Positions 24,233-32,011 of a stretch of DNA of 64,000 bases are shown here, in pieces (the stretch's first letter is position 1; each line of letters starts with the position of its first letter). The stretch spans positions 1 to 64,000 of the IMG/VR virus record IMGVR_UViG_3300042298_003052, one strand, 5' to 3'. This stretch comes from a virus. A program made the position numbers and the translations under genes. The notes below the pieces were generated by a model. The model saw nothing but the letters and a program-made list of their open reading frames with translations. It ran no database searches and was not told the origin of the DNA.

Positions 24233-26868
24233 TGAAATTTGATGAGTTCTGGGGTGAAGGAGGATGTCTTAGTGGTGATACTCTTATACAGACACCATTA
24301 GGATTAATACCCATACAAGATATAAAAACAGGTGATGAAGTATTTTGTTTCTCTCCAGAAAATAGAATCTCGATCAAAAAAGTATTATCCACAAGTGTTC
24401 ATAATAACCAACAAGTATTTAGATATACCTATTGGGGTGGTTATGTAATAGCAACTCCAAATCATGCGTTCTATACAGAACGTAATTCTTTCAAAGAAAT
24501 TGGTAGATGGAATATAGACGAATTTTTTATTGACAAATATTTAGAATACAGACCGTTATTAAAAATCGAAGAATTAGAAAATACTACTGTATACAATTTT
24601 GTTGTAGACGATTATCACACGTATCTTGTAGGTGAACATGGTATTTTTTCTAGTAACGGTGGCGGTGGTAAATCCAAAAATCGTACTATTGATCCTGACA
24701 CAGCGATCAGTTCTGCAAGAGCTGTAGTTGTAGAAGCCCTATCAGAAGGTCCAATAGAAGGACTATTAGAAGGCGATCGTTCCATCTACTTGGATAGAAC
24801 CCCTGTAGGTAATGCTGACGGTACTAAGAACGTTACAGGATTCAAATGGGATAGTAGAAACGGTACAGGTTCACAACGACTATTAGATGCTACGATCAAA
24901 GAGGGGCTTACATCTGAAACTGGTGTTAACACAGAAGTAAAATTTAACGTACCTGTTTCAAGAACTTTCACCGTTACTGATGTAAGTTTCGTAAGAGTTA
25001 GACTAGCATTTCAAGTACAACAATATGAAGAAGATGGAGATGTAGTTTCTAGCCGGATGGCCTTCAGAATACAATTAACCGATATTGGTGGTGTTGCAAC
25101 AGTTCATTCTGAAGATCGCTTAGTAAAATTCTCTAGTCCAACAGAATTTGAGTATAATATACCGATCGCTTATACCAATTCTGCCCGTCCTATCACTATA
25201 AGAGTTGAAAAGTTGGTAGAAGAACCAACACCTAATAGTAACTTACAGAATACTATTCAATTTGTAAGTTACACCACTGTCGTAAATGATACCAAGATAA
25301 ATTATGCTCATACGGCTGTAGTGAGTGCTGAATTTGACGCAGAGCAGTTCTCTAGTGAACCACAAAGAGGGTATAAGATTGGTGGTAGAACTGTAGCCAT
25401 TCCTAGTAATGCCGTAGTAAACGACACAGATCGCGGCTTGGACTTCAGTGGGATATGGGATGGTACTCTTTATGAACCGCCCATAGCAACATCTGATCCG
25501 GTGTGGCAGTTATATGACATTCTAACTAATAGTCGTTATGGTTTAGGTAAACAAATAGATTCTTGTCAAGTATCTTCGTATGATTTATATGACATATCTA
25601 GATATAATAATGAGTTTGTAACTAATGGTTTTGGTGGAACAGAACGTAGATTTAGATGTAATACAGTACTACAACAAGGGGAAGCTGCACATAAAGTATT
25701 AGAAGGATTTCTAAGTGCTTGTAATTCTCATTATTATTGGGATGGCACATGCTTAAAATTCTGGCAGGATAAACCTAGTGATGTTATTCAACAGTTTACT
25801 AATGCTGATGTAGAAAACGGTATGTTCAGTTACTCATCAACTGATATACAAACAAGATACTCTGTTGCTTATGTAACATGGAATGATCCAGATGATTACT
25901 ATAGACAAACAGTAGAATCAGTAGAAGTACAAGATGCACTTAAAAAATTTGGTTACAGAGAAACTGATTTTGCTGCTTATGGATGTACTTCTAGAGGTCA
26001 AGCTTATAGACAAGGACGTTATCAAGTTTATTCTAATTTTTTAGAAACAGAAACAGTGTCCTTTAAGTGTAGATTGATCGCGGTATTTATAAGACCTGGT
26101 GATATTATAAATATTGTAGATTGGAAGCGATCTAAAAAACGTCATGGTGGTCTAATAACATCAGCTACAACCACTACAGTAGAGTTAGATCAAGAAATAA
26201 TATTACCAAATGCATCAGGCTATTCTATAACCTGTACCATGCCTGACTTAACAATAGAAACTAGAACGATCAGTAACGGGGCAGGTTCTACAGATACAAT
26301 ACAAGTATCAACTCCTTTTACTACAGCTCCCCTACAAGAATCTAATTGGTTCGTAGACGTTATAACTACTAAAAAATATAGAGTACAAATAATAAAAGTC
26401 GATGTAGAAGATACTGGACTAATAGAGATCTTAGCCACTGAATATCGAGAAGACAAATTCAATATAATCGAAAATGGATGGGAATTAGAATCCACAGAAA
26501 AAGAAGAAGAAATCCCTGTCATACCCCCACCACCTGTTAATCTGGGTGTCGGTTTTGTAGAACAAAGCGCTAATGTATTCAAACTAATAGCACGATGGAG
26601 TAGACCTTCAACAGGCGGATCATTTATAAGTTCTTATCAAGTTCAATGGAAACGAGGTGCTACTGGTTCCTGGTCACCCATATTATCAGTATCCACTAAT
26701 GAACTAATAGTAGAAAATTTATCATCAGGTACATACTATATACGTGTAGCAAGTGTTCTACTGAATGGTGGTATAAGTCAATATGTCGAATCATCCCCCG
26801 CGATCGCAGGTGCTACACAAAATTTATATCTATCTTTTAACAGACGTTTAGGTATAATCGCAGCATGA
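24232..26868 (+). CDS. Lambda J-like host-specificity protein containing a mini-intein-like Hint domain
   Basis: An 878-residue central tail-tip protein. After residue 142 it follows J-family plan: GGGGKSKNRTIDPDTAISSA, SEGPIEGLLEGDRSIYLD, then the ring-forming tip domains and a C-terminal fibronectin-III domain (residues about 785-865). The N-terminus is unusual: a twelve-residue lead with GEGG, then a 131-residue Hint domain from Cys at 24265 to Asn at 24657, then the usual Gly-rich J start. J binds the outer-membrane receptor. The ATG at 24232 overlaps the stop of the I-like gene. Confident for J; the intein is discussed separately. Confidence 0.85.
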   Translation: MKFDEFWGEGGCLSGDTLIQTPLGLIPIQDIKTGDEVFCFSPENRISIKKVLSTSVHNNQQVFRYTYWGGYVIATPNHAFYTERNSFKEIGRWNIDEFFIDKYLEYRPLLKIEELENTTVYNFVVDDYHTYLVGEHGIFSSNGGGGKSKNRTIDPDTAISSARAVVVEALSEGPIEGLLEGDRSIYLDRTPVGNADGTKNVTGFKWDSRNGTGSQRLLDATIKEGLTSETGVNTEVKFNVPVSRTFTVTDVSFVRVRLAFQVQQYEEDGDVVSSRMAFRIQLTDIGGVATVHSEDRLVKFSSPTEFEYNIPIAYTNSARPITIRVEKLVEEPTPNSNLQNTIQFVSYTTVVNDTKINYAHTAVVSAEFDAEQFSSEPQRGYKIGGRTVAIPSNAVVNDTDRGLDFSGIWDGTLYEPPIATSDPVWQLYDILTNSRYGLGKQIDSCQVSSYDLYDISRYNNEFVTNGFGGTERRFRCNTVLQQGEAAHKVLEGFLSACNSHYYWDGTCLKFWQDKPSDVIQQFTNADVENGMFSYSSTDIQTRYSVAYVTWNDPDDYYRQTVESVEVQDALKKFGYRETDFAAYGCTSRGQAYRQGRYQVYSNFLETETVSFKCRLIAVFIRPGDIINIVDWKRSKKRHGGLITSATTTTVELDQEIILPNASGYSITCTMPDLTIETRTISNGAGSTDTIQVSTPFTTAPLQESNWFVDVITTKKYRVQIIKVDVEDTGLIEILATEYREDKFNIIENGWELESTEKEEEIPVIPPPPVNLGVGFVEQSANVFKLIARWSRPSTGGSFISSYQVQWKRGATGSWSPILSVSTNELIVENLSSGTYYIRVASVLLNGGISQYVESSPAIAGATQNLYLSFNRRLGIIAA
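24265..24657 (+). other. Mini-intein / Hint domain inside the J-like gene
   Basis: 131 codons with intein landmarks: Cys1 in CLSGDTLIQTPLG (block A), ATPNHAFYT (block B, Asn-x-x-His type), and VYNFVVDDYHTYLVGEHG (block F) before the terminal Ser-Ser-Asn. No homing-endonuclease domain fits in this size. The last dipeptide is Ser-Asn, not His-Asn, and the next residue is Gly, not Cys, Ser or Thr. Ordinary splicing is therefore doubtful; cleavage as in bacterial intein-like (BIL) domains is possible. Confidence 0.85.
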
Positions 26869-27524
26869 CACAATTCAAACAGTCTTTAATAAGCTTAGAT
26901 CAATCTAGTGACGTTTATATATACATATTGAGGGATTTTAATCCTGATAATCCATTCGATGTATTTCGCTTCTCTAATCAACAAGTTTCTTGGGGTGGTA
27001 GCATAAGTCTAATCCCTGTTACACATAAAACAATAGAAATTACATCTACTGGCCCTGTACCAAGATTAGAAATCAATGTTGGCGATCCTAATGGTGTTAT
27101 ATCAAATTTAATTGACTCTGTAGATGGACTAGAAGGTTCTTCTCTAAAAATAATAAGAACAAAATTTAGATTCACAGATGGTGGATCTACACCAGATTCT
27201 ACTGCAAAGTTACAAGAAATAGATTACATAATAAGTAGAGTAATATCTTATGAACCTTGGATGCAAATAACATTTGAGGGCTCATCGCCATTAGAATTCG
27301 GTCAAGCTACTTTACCTAGTAGATATGCACTGCGATCTTGTGTGTGGGAATATAGAGGCCCTGAGTGTGGATATACAGGAACAAATATGTTCACGTTAGC
27401 GGATCAAACTACAACAGATCCCACAAAAGATGAATGTGGTAAATCAATAAGATCTTGTAAACTACGTTTTGGTAACAATCTTTTATTGCCAACAAGTGCC
27501 TTTCCTACACTATCTAGGAGATAA
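26865..27524 (+). CDS. Lambda L-like minor tail protein
   Basis: A 219-residue tail-tip protein. The C-terminal third has the L-family signature: SCVWEYRGPECGYTG, later DECGKSIRSCKLRFG, giving four cysteines that in lambda gpL hold an iron-sulfur cluster. N-terminal two-thirds is the beta domain (EITSTGPVPRLEINVGD). It overlaps J by four bases (ATGA). The last fifteen bases overlap the convergent K-like gene. Confidence 0.85.
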   Translation: MTQFKQSLISLDQSSDVYIYILRDFNPDNPFDVFRFSNQQVSWGGSISLIPVTHKTIEITSTGPVPRLEINVGDPNGVISNLIDSVDGLEGSSLKIIRTKFRFTDGGSTPDSTAKLQEIDYIISRVISYEPWMQITFEGSSPLEFGQATLPSRYALRSCVWEYRGPECGYTGTNMFTLADQTTTDPTKDECGKSIRSCKLRFGNNLLLPTSAFPTLSRR

Positions 27525-28319
27525 TCTCCATACGGAATGTAAACGTCCTGTATGCCATCTAGGACCGCTCCATAGGTCAACACGACTAAAAGTACCCGAT
27601 TCTAACGTGTGTAATATAGTAGCATAACGATCGCTTGTAGCAGATTCTACAATTACACCACTATGATTGGCTACACGACTACCGAACGATCGCATTAGTA
27701 CGATATCCCCTTTTTTAGGGGTTTCAGTATTAACTTGTGTTATCCCTGGATGATTTAGTAATAGATTGTAATACATTCCATCCTTACTACTTTTACTAGC
27801 TTCTTTATACCAATCATCGCCCAACGGTCTTGGATAATCAGTTATATCAAAATTAAAAAACATTTTATAATACGCTCTTATGAGCCAAGCACAATCAGCT
27901 CTAGCCCAAGAAAATGGTACATTTAATAAGTAGTCTAAAGTGCCATAATTATCAGGTTCTCTTAGTGGATAAGGGTGAATATAGTCAGCATCAAACATAT
28001 CCCATACATCAAATGTAGTGTGATACATAATATAGGGTATCTGATGAGATCTAGATTGTTCGATGTCTCTTAATGACAAATACCCAGGTGTGTATTCTGT
28101 ATTGTGAGAGTGATAGATGGCTATAATATCGTCTTCATAGCTATCAAATGATTCTTGTTCTGGTATAAAAGAATCGTTTGGTTTTTCAGATATATTAGTA
28201 ACAGGAATAACTGATAGATCTTTCAATACGAAACCGCAACGTTCGTTATCAACGTCGATCATACAATCCCGAACGATCGCTTCTTTTACGCGATCATTCA
28301 ATATATCGCTAGGTTTCAT
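27510..28319 (-). CDS. Lambda K-like tail protein: JAB domain plus NlpC/P60 peptidase
   Basis: A 269-residue protein combining two peptidase folds, as in lambda gpK. The JAMM/JAB metallopeptidase part has NERCGFVL and the zinc motif HSHNTEYTPGYLSLRD (residues about 91-106: H-x-H ... S-x-x-D). The NlpC/P60 part has the catalytic cysteine in ARADCAWLIRAYY (near 142), and a histidine in VANHSGVIVE (near 222). It helps tail assembly and local cell-wall opening. In lambda K lies in line with L and I; here it is on the opposite strand, tail-to-tail with L. Confidence 0.85.
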   Translation of the reverse strand: MKPSDILNDRVKEAIVRDCMIDVDNERCGFVLKDLSVIPVTNISEKPNDSFIPEQESFDSYEDDIIAIYHSHNTEYTPGYLSLRDIEQSRSHQIPYIMYHTTFDVWDMFDADYIHPYPLREPDNYGTLDYLLNVPFSWARADCAWLIRAYYKMFFNFDITDYPRPLGDDWYKEASKSSKDGMYYNLLLNHPGITQVNTETPKKGDIVLMRSFGSRVANHSGVIVESATSDRYATILHTLESGTFSRVDLWSGPRWHTGRLHSVWRLSPR

Positions 28320-28415
28320 TAGTTTGTACGAGTATATAAACCCATCTAGAGGATCTCCTATTCCACGATTTTATTAGTTTTGTTTTGAATTGTGAGTTTC
28401 TAAATTTTCTAATTT

Positions 28416-28838
28416 CTAAACCGCGTTTCTAGTAAAATAATACAACGATTGAAATGGATATTGAATATTGGCGGTTAATGTTTCATCTGCCGCCCAAGAC
28501 CAGAACCCGATCAAATTGTTACTAGCGTCCGTTAGAACAGCAAATCTGAATGTTAAATTGCCTGTAGGCGTCAAGGTAACATCATTGAAAGTAACGCGAT
28601 GATGATTAGATCCTGAGTTCCAAGCTGATGCCGAAACGACCAACGATAGTCCTCCAGCAGGATAACCACTACCAGACAACTCGTTTGCGATCGCCGTGCT
28701 TGTGGCTGTATAGTTGGCGGCACTTGTACACAGTCTTATCTTACCGCCAGCACTGGCGGCGGTAGCGCCATTAAATAATAGATTAGCCTGTCTAGCAAGA
28801 CCTGCTTGAAAATGTGTAAATCCAGTTGGTTGAGCCAT
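28416..28838 (-). CDS. Hypothetical tail protein
   Basis: A 140-residue protein, Ala/Ser/Thr-rich, beta-type (KIRLCTSAANYTATSTAIAN, then TFRFAVLTDASNNLIGFWSW). It lies between the K-like and M-like tail genes and most likely forms part of the tail or a fibre. No enzyme motif. Its codon choice is close to that of the fibre cluster at 1-7700, more G+C-rich than its neighbours. Confidence 0.6.
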   Translation of the reverse strand: MAQPTGFTHFQAGLARQANLLFNGATAASAGGKIRLCTSAANYTATSTAIANELSGSGYPAGGLSLVVSASAWNSGSNHHRVTFNDVTLTPTGNLTFRFAVLTDASNNLIGFWSWAADETLTANIQYPFQSLYYFTRNAV

Positions 28839-28915
28839 TTTTATTTATTTTTCGACTAATCCTATACTACTATATGTTTAGAATTTTGTAAAAGCTAATA
28901 TTTATAGTGAAATAG

Positions 28916-30478
28916 CTATTGAGTGGGCAATTGTTCTGTTGGTGGAGTGAAGTTCGCAGTGTATCTAGCAATACCTTTAGTAACTCTGAAATCATCAAAC
29001 CATGCGCCTCCAGATGCAATGTTAGTATCAGGCATTACTAAAAATGGACTATTATTGATATTCCAATTTCTACTATTCGAGGCAGATCCTAAACTGACAC
29101 CATTTTGGAATATTCTCATTGTGGTGCCTTGCCTAGTCAAAGCTATATGTGCCCAAGTGTTAGCACCAACAGGCGTCCAACTGAGTTCAACATCCCAAGA
29201 AACGTTCTCTAGAACAACACCAATTCTTCGACCAGAGAAGAGTCTACTACCAAAGGCAAAAAAGTTGCCCGTTTTACCAGTACAAAATCTAAATTCAGAC
29301 GCAAGAGTTCCGCTATACCTAAACCAAAATTCTATGGTGAAATCTCCTGTACCCCAATCGAAAGCGGCATCATAAGGCGTTTCAATTCTACCTCCAGTTA
29401 TAGATCCATTACCATACTTAAATTGAGAGGTAGTGATTATAGGAGTACCACTAGAGATTGTTACGGTTCTATTAGCCGGTCCAGAGTCTACAAAGGTCGT
29501 ACTACCATCAGTACCATTACCAAACAATAACAAGGAAACATTACTATAGAAAGGATCTGGAACAAAACCTTCTCCCAATTCTAGATTGACGCTAGATTCG
29601 TTACCGGTATTTAGATCAAACACAAGGTCTGTTAGAACAGAAACAACAGCACTAGATTCGTTACCGCCATTCAGATAATATACAACACCTGAAGGTTCAC
29701 CCAGTACGATATTAACGCTCGATTCTACACCTGTATTCAATTCATAGGGTGATGTGGTACCTTCTCCCAATGACAGTACACTACCAGATTCAGATCCAGA
29801 GAATAATAAGAAATAGCCTGGAGTAACAACTACAGCACCACTTTCGTCACCAGCAATGAGGACATACGTCTGTACAACTACTTCACCGGTTATTAAAGAA
29901 GCTCCGTTTTCGTTACCAGTAAAGAGTGTATAAGGTTCAAGTATACCGTTCTCTAATCTTAAATTACCTGAACTTTCTACACCAGTGTTTAGTGAATATG
30001 GATCTACTAATCCTAAAAAGGCACCAGATTGAGATCCATTGTATAATAAATAAATAGACGGTACTTCTAAAATTAAGTCAGCAGAAGATTCTGAACCTGC
30101 CTCCATTCTATATGGAATGGCCGTAGGTATCCATCCAGGACGGAATACCTCACTAAAAGTAGCTGAAAATTCCCATACATTTAATGCAGTCCATCTCCAA
30201 CTCCAATTGCTACATACAAAAAGACCGCAGTAATCGTCATTATACGGACGAAATACAAACGGTTTACCTCTATTAGATAATAAAAAATCGTTTATTTCAT
30301 TTCTATCTCTTAAAACACCTTGTAAACTAAATGTTTTTCTTACATCATTTACTAAGTTAGTTCTAGATCTACCAATGACACCATTAGTACCGTATTCTAT
30401 TAAAGAGTTTTTGGTCTCTACTTTAACAGAATTTTCATACCATAATACTAATTGTATTTCTGGAAATACTTGAGGCAT
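28916..30478 (-). CDS. M-like tail protein with E-S-S repeats and a LamG domain
   Basis: A 520-residue virion protein. Residues 1-112 resemble lambda gpM-type proteins (LSNRGKPFVFRPYNDDY, NVWEFSATF), paralogous to the start of the 19279-21711 protein. Residues about 122-320 hold nine tandem repeats of about 22 residues, Y-x-L-x-x-G-x-E-S-[SG]-x-x-x-L. Residues about 325-520 form a LamG lectin-like domain (FTIEFWFRYSG, WAHIALTRQG, DDFRVTKGIARY). This looks like a tail-tip adaptor with an extended stalk and a glycan-binding head. Confidence 0.7.
   Translation of the reverse strand: MPQVFPEIQLVLWYENSVKVETKNSLIEYGTNGVIGRSRTNLVNDVRKTFSLQGVLRDRNEINDFLLSNRGKPFVFRPYNDDYCGLFVCSNWSWRWTALNVWEFSATFSEVFRPGWIPTAIPYRMEAGSESSADLILEVPSIYLLYNGSQSGAFLGLVDPYSLNTGVESSGNLRLENGILEPYTLFTGNENGASLITGEVVVQTYVLIAGDESGAVVVTPGYFLLFSGSESGSVLSLGEGTTSPYELNTGVESSVNIVLGEPSGVVYYLNGGNESSAVVSVLTDLVFDLNTGNESSVNLELGEGFVPDPFYSNVSLLLFGNGTDGSTTFVDSGPANRTVTISSGTPIITTSQFKYGNGSITGGRIETPYDAAFDWGTGDFTIEFWFRYSGTLASEFRFCTGKTGNFFAFGSRLFSGRRIGVVLENVSWDVELSWTPVGANTWAHIALTRQGTTMRIFQNGVSLGSASNSRNWNINNSPFLVMPDTNIASGGAWFDDFRVTKGIARYTANFTPPTEQLPTQ
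29560..30120 (-). repeat. About nine 66- to 75-bp coding repeats
   Basis: The repeats encode units of about 22 residues in the M-like protein, each with G-x-E-[SN]-[SG] (GSESSAD, GSQSGAF, GVESSGN, GNENGAS, GDESGAV, GSESGSV, GVESSVN, GNESSAV, GNESSVN). DNA identity between units is modest, so the duplication is not recent. Confidence 0.75.
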
Positions 30479-30480
30479 AA

Positions 30481-30512
30481 TTAGTTAAGCTACATAATTC
30501 TAACTTAACTAA
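30481..30512. other. 9-bp inverted repeat in the gap upstream of the M-like gene
   Basis: TTAGTTAAG (30481-30489) and CTTAACTAA (30504-30512) are exact complements around 14 bases, just upstream of the M-like start at 30478. It could be an operator or a weak transcript end; no T-run follows. Confidence 0.35.
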
Positions 30513-30540
30513 CTCTGCCTCAAGTGTATCAAGCTAATTG

Positions 30541-30909
30541 CTATTCAACCACAATCTGATTGGCAAAATCGATCGCTTTTACTAAATGATGCCAAGTAGC
30601 GATCGCTTCTTCTGGTGATTCCACAATCGTTGTTACGTTCACTACTTTCTCGATATCATCATGAAAAATAGAAAAATATGCCACCAATTCAAAATATACC
30701 AACGGGAGAATATAAGGCAAATCATCAACTGAAGAATTATCGTAAATCAATACACAAATATCACACTCTCTTTCTGGAACAGGCTTGCGAACCTCATAAA
30801 CCTTTGTGTCAGGAAAAAGTGCGTTATTAATTGTTCTACGATACTGTGGATTTAATTCAAACCCAGCGATACGAAAAGATTCAAAAGCTGAGTCTAATTC
30901 TGAAATCAT
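30541..30909 (-). CDS. Hypothetical protein
   Basis: A 122-residue acidic protein with no recognised domain. Sequence such as ERECDICVLIYDNSSVDDLPYILPLVYFELVAYF suggests a mixed alpha/beta fold, with a C-terminal helix (AIATWHHLVKAIDFANQIVVE). It overlaps by four bases the small membrane protein upstream in an operon running from the SSB-like gene. Confidence 0.5.
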   Translation of the reverse strand: MISELDSAFESFRIAGFELNPQYRRTINNALFPDTKVYEVRKPVPERECDICVLIYDNSSVDDLPYILPLVYFELVAYFSIFHDDIEKVVNVTTIVESPEEAIATWHHLVKAIDFANQIVVE

Positions 30910-31082
30910 CGATTAATATGCTCCTTTACAAGCGGGTCGAATTCATACAACACAGCGAACACCGTATAAACAAGGTAACTAGACACTTTGAAGATCGCCA
31001 TAGTTATCGCTACAATAGCAGTGGCCAGTGCCATGCAAGCTATCAGATAAAATGCTATCGCTAATAAAATATTGTTATCCAT
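30906..31082 (-). CDS. Small membrane protein
   Basis: A 58-residue protein with one long or two short hydrophobic helices (ILLAIAFYLIACMALATAIV and FKVSSYLVYTVFAVLYEF). I use the ATG at 31082, two bases after the previous stop. Function unknown; size and topology are compatible with a holin, but it is far from the endolysin. Confidence 0.5.
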   Translation of the reverse strand: MDNNILLAIAFYLIACMALATAIVAITMAIFKVSSYLVYTVFAVLYEFDPLVKEHINR

Positions 31083-31083
31083 T

Positions 31084-31386
31084 TCAATCAGCGTCCATTG
31101 GTTTATTATTTTCGTATATTGTTTCAAAAAGTTCGTTCATAAAATCAAAAGCTAATTTTACAAAACGTCTAGCATCAAACACTTTTTGAACAGACTGGGG
31201 AAACACTCTAGCTAACGTCTTAAGAATAAAAGTCGCTAACCAACGCGATCTACCAGCAAAATTCTGTGAAGACCCTTTACCTTCTACGCCAAGAATTATA
31301 GCAGAACAGAGAATGATGACTGCCCCTATAATCCCTCTTAACAACCAGTTTGCACTATCGTCGGTGACCTTAGTTTCCTTTTCCAT
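31084..31386 (-). CDS. Small membrane protein
   Basis: A 100-residue protein starting at the ATG at 31386 (MEKETKV). One transmembrane helix (GIIGAVIILCSAIILGV, residues about 16-32), then a basic helical domain (SRWLATFILKTLARVFPQSVQKVF). Seventeen bases overlap the upstream gene. Function unknown. Confidence 0.5.
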   Translation of the reverse strand: MEKETKVTDDSANWLLRGIIGAVIILCSAIILGVEGKGSSQNFAGRSRWLATFILKTLARVFPQSVQKVFDARRFVKLAFDFMNELFETIYENNKPMDAD

Positions 31387-32011
31387 ATATGTTCTTAGGA
31401 TCTCTTGAAAAATCAATCCCTGCTGACATATAGAAATCATATATCTCAGTAGGGGTGAATGTCAAGAAATTCATTTTGACACTAGGTAAGTGTCCTCTAG
31501 CGATCAACACAGGATCCACAATCTCAATAATTTTCCTATAGAAGACAAGCGATCTTCTAACATGGAAGACTCTAGAAGTGGTTCTGTAAGTTCCTAAACG
31601 TTTACCTATCCCGTAGCTGTCAACGATACTGAAAGGTATAACAGAGCGAATTTCTGGTAAAGTATCATACCAGTCCATTAAAACTTTGGGAACCTTCATA
31701 TTCCAAGGTTTATTATCCTCTCTAGGAGTCTTTATAACTAAAGATTCTTGATATGATATCCAATACTCCTGACCGGTTAAAGATAGATAGAGAGGATAAT
31801 AAACACAAAGAGCTTGTAATCCCCAGTACATAGGAGACAACAATCCTGTAGGATCAAAAGATCGTCTTCTATAAAATTGGTAAAGATCTTCGTCTAAATG
31901 TATACTTAGACGACGTGCTCTTGAATCAAGTATATTATCAATCTTTTGGTTCAAACCAGTGTTGTAATTCTCTCCTGGTTTACGACCACCTTTATTTTTT
32001 TTGTTTAACAC
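31370..32011 (-). CDS. Hypothetical protein
   Basis: A 213-residue basic protein. The lysine- and arginine-rich N-terminus (LNKKNKGGRKPGENYN, then RRLSIHLDEDLYQFYRRRS) resembles a short ribbon-helix-helix DNA-binding segment; the rest has no recognised motif. It overlaps the RecD2-like gene by seven bases, which suggests co-production with the helicase. Confidence 0.5.
   Translation of the reverse strand: MLNKKNKGGRKPGENYNTGLNQKIDNILDSRARRLSIHLDEDLYQFYRRRSFDPTGLLSPMYWGLQALCVYYPLYLSLTGQEYWISYQESLVIKTPREDNKPWNMKVPKVLMDWYDTLPEIRSVIPFSIVDSYGIGKRLGTYRTTSRVFHVRRSLVFYRKIIEIVDPVLIARGHLPSVKMNFLTFTPTEIYDFYMSAGIDFSRDPKNIYGKGN

Noticed and set aside
24265-24657. Full homing intein with endonuclease
   Set aside because: 131 residues leave no room for a LAGLIDADG or HNH domain; only the Hint core is present.
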